From Daphnia carinata (lineage: Eukaryota > Arthropoda > Branchiopoda > Diplostraca > Daphniidae): a DNA stretch of 64,000 bases. Below are positions 58,940-64,000 of this stretch, one piece after another. Both the position numbers and the translations under genes were made by a program. Location of the stretch: the NCBI RefSeq assembly GCF_022539665.2, contig NC_081339.1:3714517-3778516 (forward strand). Reading direction: 5' to 3'. The notes under the pieces were generated by a model. That model was not told the DNA's origin and did no database searches. It worked only from the letters and a program-made list of their open reading frames with translations. Each line of letters starts with the position of its first letter. Positions within the stretch are counted from its first letter, which is position 1.

Positions 58940-60337
58940 TTAAACCAACGACTGATCGAAGAGGTAAAGTGCCAAATCTTTGCTGCTTTCTTCTTGCATC
59001 ATCGGCACGAGGTTAGTCAAGTGTCCAGACAACTCGCGAATTCGGCTGACGTGATCGGACGCGAACTGATTCTCCAGGAAATCGCCAAACTTGAATGAAT
59101 TCAAACAAAACGATCGTAGTCAAAAGTTAGGTCCGACTTCCATTGGAACAGTTTTTAAACTGAGGATATCAAAGTTGAGTGTATCTTACGGCAGCATCCT
59201 TTGCGGAATTGTGCAGTTGGTGGACCTTGACGGCCAACATTTGGTGATGATCGAGGGCCAATGCCAAAGCTTCTATTTCTGTCCATGGCTTAATACCATT
59301 GTTCAACTTGACATGGTGAAATTTGTATTCGGCAGTCGGTCGTGTTCCGTCGGTTGGAGAATGGAAAGAGAAAAAGTTTGGAATAGAGAATTAAACAGAT
59401 CTCAACACACCCATGTTCGCCCTTACGTTTTTGATGGAAAGACCGTTGCTGGTATCAACTGGAGCCACGCCCGATCCTCGTTTTCCAGCATACTTGATCA
59501 GACTAATGGCATGTTGCCACATGGTATCGGCCAGGCTATCCATGTACTTGCTGAATCCCAAACGGTTCTCGAAGTCCGTCTCGAAATGGCTCGACTGTTT
59601 AAGGAAACGCGGTGTTCACTTACACGATTAGAGCTTTTCTTGCTATAACTACCGTTCGTGATTTAGCTGGGTACAAAAGATCGTGAAAATGCATCGTACA
59701 GTACGCACGTAAATGATGACAATTATCGGCCCAACTGATTTGGCCCCCGTCTTAATGGATATCGAATAACCAATTTATACGAGTCAGGCTTCATCATGTG
59801 TAACGAGAGCCAAAGACTACAATCTCATTTTAACGGTGTGGAAAATAATTCAGCGAATGGTCAGACTCATCGCGTATCATATGCCATCAACGGGGCTTCG
59901 TTACTTGGGTGTTGCATTCGTTACCAGAACACAATAGGAAATTAACACAGATAATATCGCGACTAATGTTCAGTACAAGATTTACTAATTTACTAATTAA
60001 TGATGCCCCAAGGTAAAAAAAAAAAAAAAAATCACCTACCATGATGGAATAGATGAAACTCTGCGCGATGTGTTCGTTAATCAAGCCATGAACTTGGGGT
60101 GTGTATTTAAAGAAATTGCTGAAGGAAGCCGAGCAGGCGGTACTATCTATGATTGAATACCAAATCATTAGAAAAAGAAACATGATTTAATTAATCAGTA
60201 ATCCTACCGTAAATGCCTCCATCATCTTCGCTAAAATAATCGGCTTTCAACGACAGGATGTGATCGGAGCATTTGGCAGCCGAGGTGAAACGGACGCAGG
60301 CCACGATCAAGACCAAAATACTAACGACTGACTTCAT
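58940..60337 (-). CDS. Secreted ferritin, light-chain-like subunit
   Basis: Coding exons 60337-60208, 60146-60040, 59594-59427, 59306-59190 and 59089-58940 give 223 residues. A signal peptide (MKSVVSILVLIVACVRFTSA) starts the protein. Helical ferritin segments follow: INEHIAQSFIYSIM, FENRLGFSKYMDSLADTMWQHAISLIKYAGKRG, ALALDHHQMLAVKVHQLHN, and FGDFLENQFASDHVSRIRELSGHLTNL, ending LALYLFDQSLV as in insect light chains. The EExxH ferroxidase pair is replaced by ADTMWQH, so it should nucleate iron rather than oxidise it. Cysteines near the N-terminus are typical of secreted arthropod ferritin. The acceptor of exon 4 is the least certain point: no AG lies in the preceding 60-odd bases, so GTCAAG|TTG was chosen. 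It is head to head with the heavy-chain gene. Confidence 0.88.
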
Positions 60338-61216
60338 GGTAGTTTCTTTTCGATGTGAATGTCGTTTCTAACGACGATTAACAAATAAGAATATAAGAAA
60401 TTATAGGATTTGCGATGCAAACGCAAATAGAAAATGGCAACTTTTGAAAAATGTGTTGACGGACGGTGGCTGACCAACGACTAGGAGCGGAATGACGGCG
60501 TTTGCTCACGACAGGGTCATATGGCGATGGACATCAGCGTGCCAGAAGTTGATAAGAAAAACGACTTAGATCATTGGCCAAGAGTTTGGGAAAAAATGTC
60601 GAACAAGGCAAGTCAAACATTATCAGTCTTCCCTCAGCAGGACAATCATTTCGATTTTCCGGTTGGATCATTTCAAATGACAAAGCACAAAAATAACCTC
60701 AAATAAATAACAGATACAAGAACGTCCCGGTGGGGAGGGGGAGTCGGAAAAGAATAAACGATTCCAGACTGCCACTCAATCCATATCAAACAAAAACGTT
60801 GTAACCATATAGTAGCCCACCTCCCTTTGCAGGGCCATTAATATGCAAACCCGTTCGGGAGGGTTAAAAAAGAGCATTGTGCAACAACAAAAAAAATATA
60901 TAATATATTTGAAAAGTGAAGGGCAAAGTTCTGTTGCGACGTGATTCTATTTGAGAGAAGAGAGACTGTACCAAGATGTGGAAAAGAAGAAAAAATGTAG
61001 AGGAGCTGCTCTGTTGCTAGGACATTGCTGCCAAGGATGTAGATGATACTGTCACAATTGCCTACCATTGTGTGTGTGTGTGTGTGTGTCGTGGAACACA
61101 ACGCGTCAGTGGAAAATAGATAACACACAAGCTGTGTTGCAACTCGGCCCAGAAAACTATAACAAAAGCTGATTTCGATTCGACATCATTCTAACCAAAG
61201 TATCGTCAGTGTCAAC
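60338..61216. promoter_or_regulatory. Shared upstream region of the two ferritin genes
   Basis: 879 bp between divergent start codons. It includes a G-rich run (about 60730-60742), a (TG)n tract (61070-61089) and both 5' leaders. CAGTGT occurs at 61207-61212, four bases before the heavy-chain ATG, but its flanks do not pair as an iron-responsive element would need. Co-regulation is inferred from the arrangement, which is also found in Drosophila. Confidence 0.5.
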
Positions 61217-62435
61217 ATGAAGCTCAATTTCTTCTCCGCCACAGCATCGGCCTTGCTGGTCGTCTTAATTAGTCAATCGGCTTATGGTACATCATCCTCT
61301 TCTTTTTTCGCTAATTAAAATCAGCTCTCTCTTTAAAGAGATACGTCAATGTCATCCTCTTATATCTCAACGATTGAAATGCAGCGTCCGAGAAACTGTC
61401 AGCGCAGGATTACGCCTACAATGCCACATGTCTGAACCACCTCCGCAGTCACATCAAACGTGAACTCCAAGCTTCTGTTACTTACCTGGCCATGGTATGT
61501 TACAAATAAAAACTTGTACTTCATCTGTTACTATACAGCCCCCACTCCCCCTTACTTTGTGTCTTCGGACATAACCATGGATACCCCAAGAACGTCCGGA
61601 ATTGTTTCATTTTCCAACTAAACGTTCGTTCTTCTTCCTGTTACAGGGTGCCTGGGCCAATCATTACTCTGTTCAGCGCCCAGGTTTGGCCGATTTCTTC
61701 TTCGATAGCGCATCGGAAGAGCGTGAACACGGTTTGAAACTGCTCGGCTACCTTCGTATGCGAGGACATAACGAACTTGACATCTTACCTTCATCTCTGG
61801 TATACATACAGTGTTGCCTCCTCTAGTTGGCTAAGACCTCCCTCCCCACTCGTCTCTTTGATCATTGCTTGTCACAAGCACACGAAAAAAAAACACGCTG
61901 ATTGCAATCTCCATCGTGTGACAGGAACCCCTCAACGGCAAGTACGAATGGGAAAATTCGCTGTCTGCTCTGCGCCAAGCGTTGAAGATGGAGAAGGACG
62001 TTACCGACTCCATCAAGAAGATAATCGACTATTGTGCCGATGCTGAGGACCATCAAGTGAGTTTGATTTTGATTACATTTCATACACAGAAGTGTCCAGC
62101 TGTCTACGTGAATCGTACAACCCCACAGTTTTCAAGTGTAGGCAAAACACGTAGATAGCGCACCGGTAATGGAATGATGCATCGTCCAATCACGTCCTTC
62201 TTAGTATGACGCCACGATTGGGTCTCTTCAAGTCCTTCGCACTCGTTCAATATTTAATCTTTTTTTCTGTTTCTAGTTGGCCGACTACTTGACTGGTGAC
62301 TTCATGGAAGAGCAACTCAAGGGACAGCGCAACATCGCCGGACTGGCCAACACCCTCCAGGGCGTGCTCAGGAAACAACCGAGACTCGGAGACTGGATCT
62401 TTGACAACAACCTGTCCAAATCCAAAGCCGTTTAA
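61217..62435 (+). CDS. Secreted ferritin, heavy-chain-like subunit
   Basis: Coding exons 61217-61286, 61385-61494, 61647-61799, 61925-62056 and 62277-62435 encode 207 residues. A signal peptide (MKLNFFSATASALLVVLISQ) directs secretion. The ferroxidase centre is complete by alignment to human H-ferritin: Glu50, Tyr57, Glu84, Glu85, His88 (SEEREHG), Glu121 (YEWENSL) and Gln155 (AEDHQ). It therefore oxidises Fe(II) and mineralises iron in the 24-mer shell. LADYLTGDFMEEQLKGQRNIAGL forms helix D/E. The tail (GDWIFDNNLSKSKAV) suits secreted arthropod heavy chains. Expected to co-assemble with the divergent light-chain-like neighbour. All introns are GT-AG and 98-220 bp. Confidence 0.95.
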
Positions 62436-64000
62436 AAATGGTTCCAGTTTTTTTTTTTTTTAAACCCCACGGCGCGCTGCATTGCGGTCGTCGTTTATCC
62501 CCCTTATTACACCCCTTCGTAGTCTTGTGTAAGAATTAGCAACAAAAAACAAGTCATGCCGGTGCGGAAACGCAACTGGAACAAATACAATTTTCCATAT
62601 TTCTCCAACAAGCATTTTCTTTTCTGCGTTCATATTGATTTCAATAGCACAAAAAAAACCGCATTTGCCATTTATTTATTTTCTTGCGTCAATCAAAAAT
62701 AAATGATCGGTCGATGAGCAGAAAAGCAGACTTCCTAATTTACGGTTGACAGACTCGATGGTTCAAAAAAAAAAGAGGATTCCATCCACGCTCTCTCATC
62801 ATGGAATCTCTTCGTTCGTTCTATACGCACAGTAGATATATAAGCATCGGAATTACATCATTTCCCGGGGACGTCGTCCGCGCTTCCCAAACATTACTCG
62901 CAAAGTCTTTGGGGGTTCTGTTAAGCGCATCTGGTTGTATTAAGTCTTGAAATGCTCAGCTTCCGCCTGCCGACCCTCCTTCTTTTCCATTCCCCTCTCT
63001 CCGAATCCCGCAAGTCATTAGATTGCATCGTTCCATTCGCGTGGGCAGAGTGCGGTGAAGCTATACCCCCTCCGTTTTCATCTTGCATTTTAGATATGTG
63101 CGGATATACGTCTTTTACGCCTCTCGATCGATGATTGACGTTCACTTCGGCAACATCAGAGTTACTTTCATAGTCAGGCAGATCTTTAAAGTCTTGCATA
63201 ATGACAGCGTCGCAAAACTGTCGGCTTTATTTCACAAACGACAAGCGCACACAGTTGATGGGAAACAAAGGCAAAGCATTGTATCAAATAATTCATAAAT
63301 CATCACGCCAACAATCGATCGGCTTTATCTTTGAACACAATCGATGAGCGTCGCTTGCTTTGATGATGCTGCACACACACACACACACGATTCGACCTTT
63401 ACTTGTGTACTTACCCCCCCCCCTCGTATTCGGTCGTGATTGGCTTTATCACGCGTACACGGAACCTAGGGAAATATCAGCCGTGCGTGTTGCAAGTCTG
63501 TTCTTTTCCTCCCGAACCGGTCTGTAAATGTGTTCTACGTTATAAATAATAACGATGTCCAACGTGTTTGTTTAAAAGACGAAAAAGAGAGACACGATGC
63601 GTGATTTAAAAAAATTCGATGACTTGCTCACGCATTTCGATCACGCCTTCCACGTATGTAATTTATCATCGATTACTATTAGAACCCGCGAGAGTAGAAC
63701 GGAATTCAAAACTCTGGTGGCAGCTCAAAACAATAACGAGCCATGTGAAAATTTAGTAGGCACATAAATCCGCCTCGTGTTAGATTGGCAAGAACTTGCA
63801 TGCAATAGATATTGTTTTGCTTGAGGCATGCGTGGGAAAACCATTTGGCAGAGTTTACGGTTCCCACAAACGATATCCGATAGTTGTAAAACAAATACTC
63901 GAATGCTTCACGTTTTTCACGATACGACGAAAGAACTATTATCGCAGCTGGTGTTCCAAAAAAAAATTGAGGTTAACACACACACACGCGCACGATTTGA
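62436..64000. other. Ferritin 3' flank and intergenic DNA
   Basis: Starts with the ferritin heavy-chain 3' UTR; AATAAA occurs near 62698. A 92-codon minus frame (62921-63199) is polar and unrecognised. (AC)n lies near 63371-63388. No other gene seen. Confidence 0.4.

Noticed and set aside
61207-61212. CAGTGT as an iron-responsive element loop
   Set aside because: Flanking bases do not pair and there is no bulged C at the right distance.
62921-63199. 92-codon polar minus-strand frame
   Set aside because: Could be an exon of an unknown gene, but no acceptor/donor partners or family match were found.

Overview
The window is animal nuclear DNA, most likely from a small branchiopod crustacean of the Daphnia type. 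Genes are split by many short GT-AG introns (often 60-100 bp). Their products are arthropod-like: a Drosophila-Pde6-type phosphodiesterase with a CaaX tail, complexin ending CVVQ, secreted head-to-head ferritins, and a CYP4-like P450. AT-rich intergenic DNA is full of microsatellites. The species call is inference. Exon coordinates were read by eye from splice signals and frame continuity.

Layout. 1-2.9 kb: no gene seen. 2.9-7.5 kb: three tandem minus-strand paralogues of an unrecognised arthropod-type single-pass membrane protein, each with a TATA box, a non-coding leader exon and an intron ending right at the ATG. 7.9-17.9 kb: a repeat-rich gene desert with three small inverted-repeat elements, a hairpin-rich GC island, two tRNA-like pseudogenes, two diverged pairs of direct repeats, a minisatellite and a microsatellite. 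18.4-20.7 kb: a tetraspanin (minus) and TMEM230 (plus), divergently transcribed. 21.4-26.3 kb: a cGMP-phosphodiesterase of the PDE5/6 class (plus). 26.5-29.3 kb: a Dicer-type helicase (minus) that stops straight after the dimerisation domain, with no PAZ, RNase III or dsRBD; this is the most unusual gene here. 30.1-32.8 kb: CCT7, the eta chaperonin subunit (minus). 33-39 kb: AT-rich non-coding DNA. 39.3-43.3 kb: complexin (minus). 43.3-50.5 kb: non-coding. 50.5-52.8 kb: the P450 (plus), flanked by direct repeats. 53-58.9 kb: no convincing gene. 58.9-62.4 kb: ferritin light-chain-like (minus) and ferritin heavy-chain-like (plus) genes sharing about 0.9 kb of upstream DNA. 62.4-64 kb: no convincing gene.

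Functional links. The two ferritins probably co-assemble and share a control region. The tetraspanin and TMEM230 are both endomembrane proteins and may share a promoter. The phosphodiesterase and the Dicer-like gene converge tail to tail with only 214 bp between stop codons, so their 3' UTRs may overlap. Two products, the phosphodiesterase and complexin, end in CaaX boxes, implying prenyl-dependent membrane attachment.
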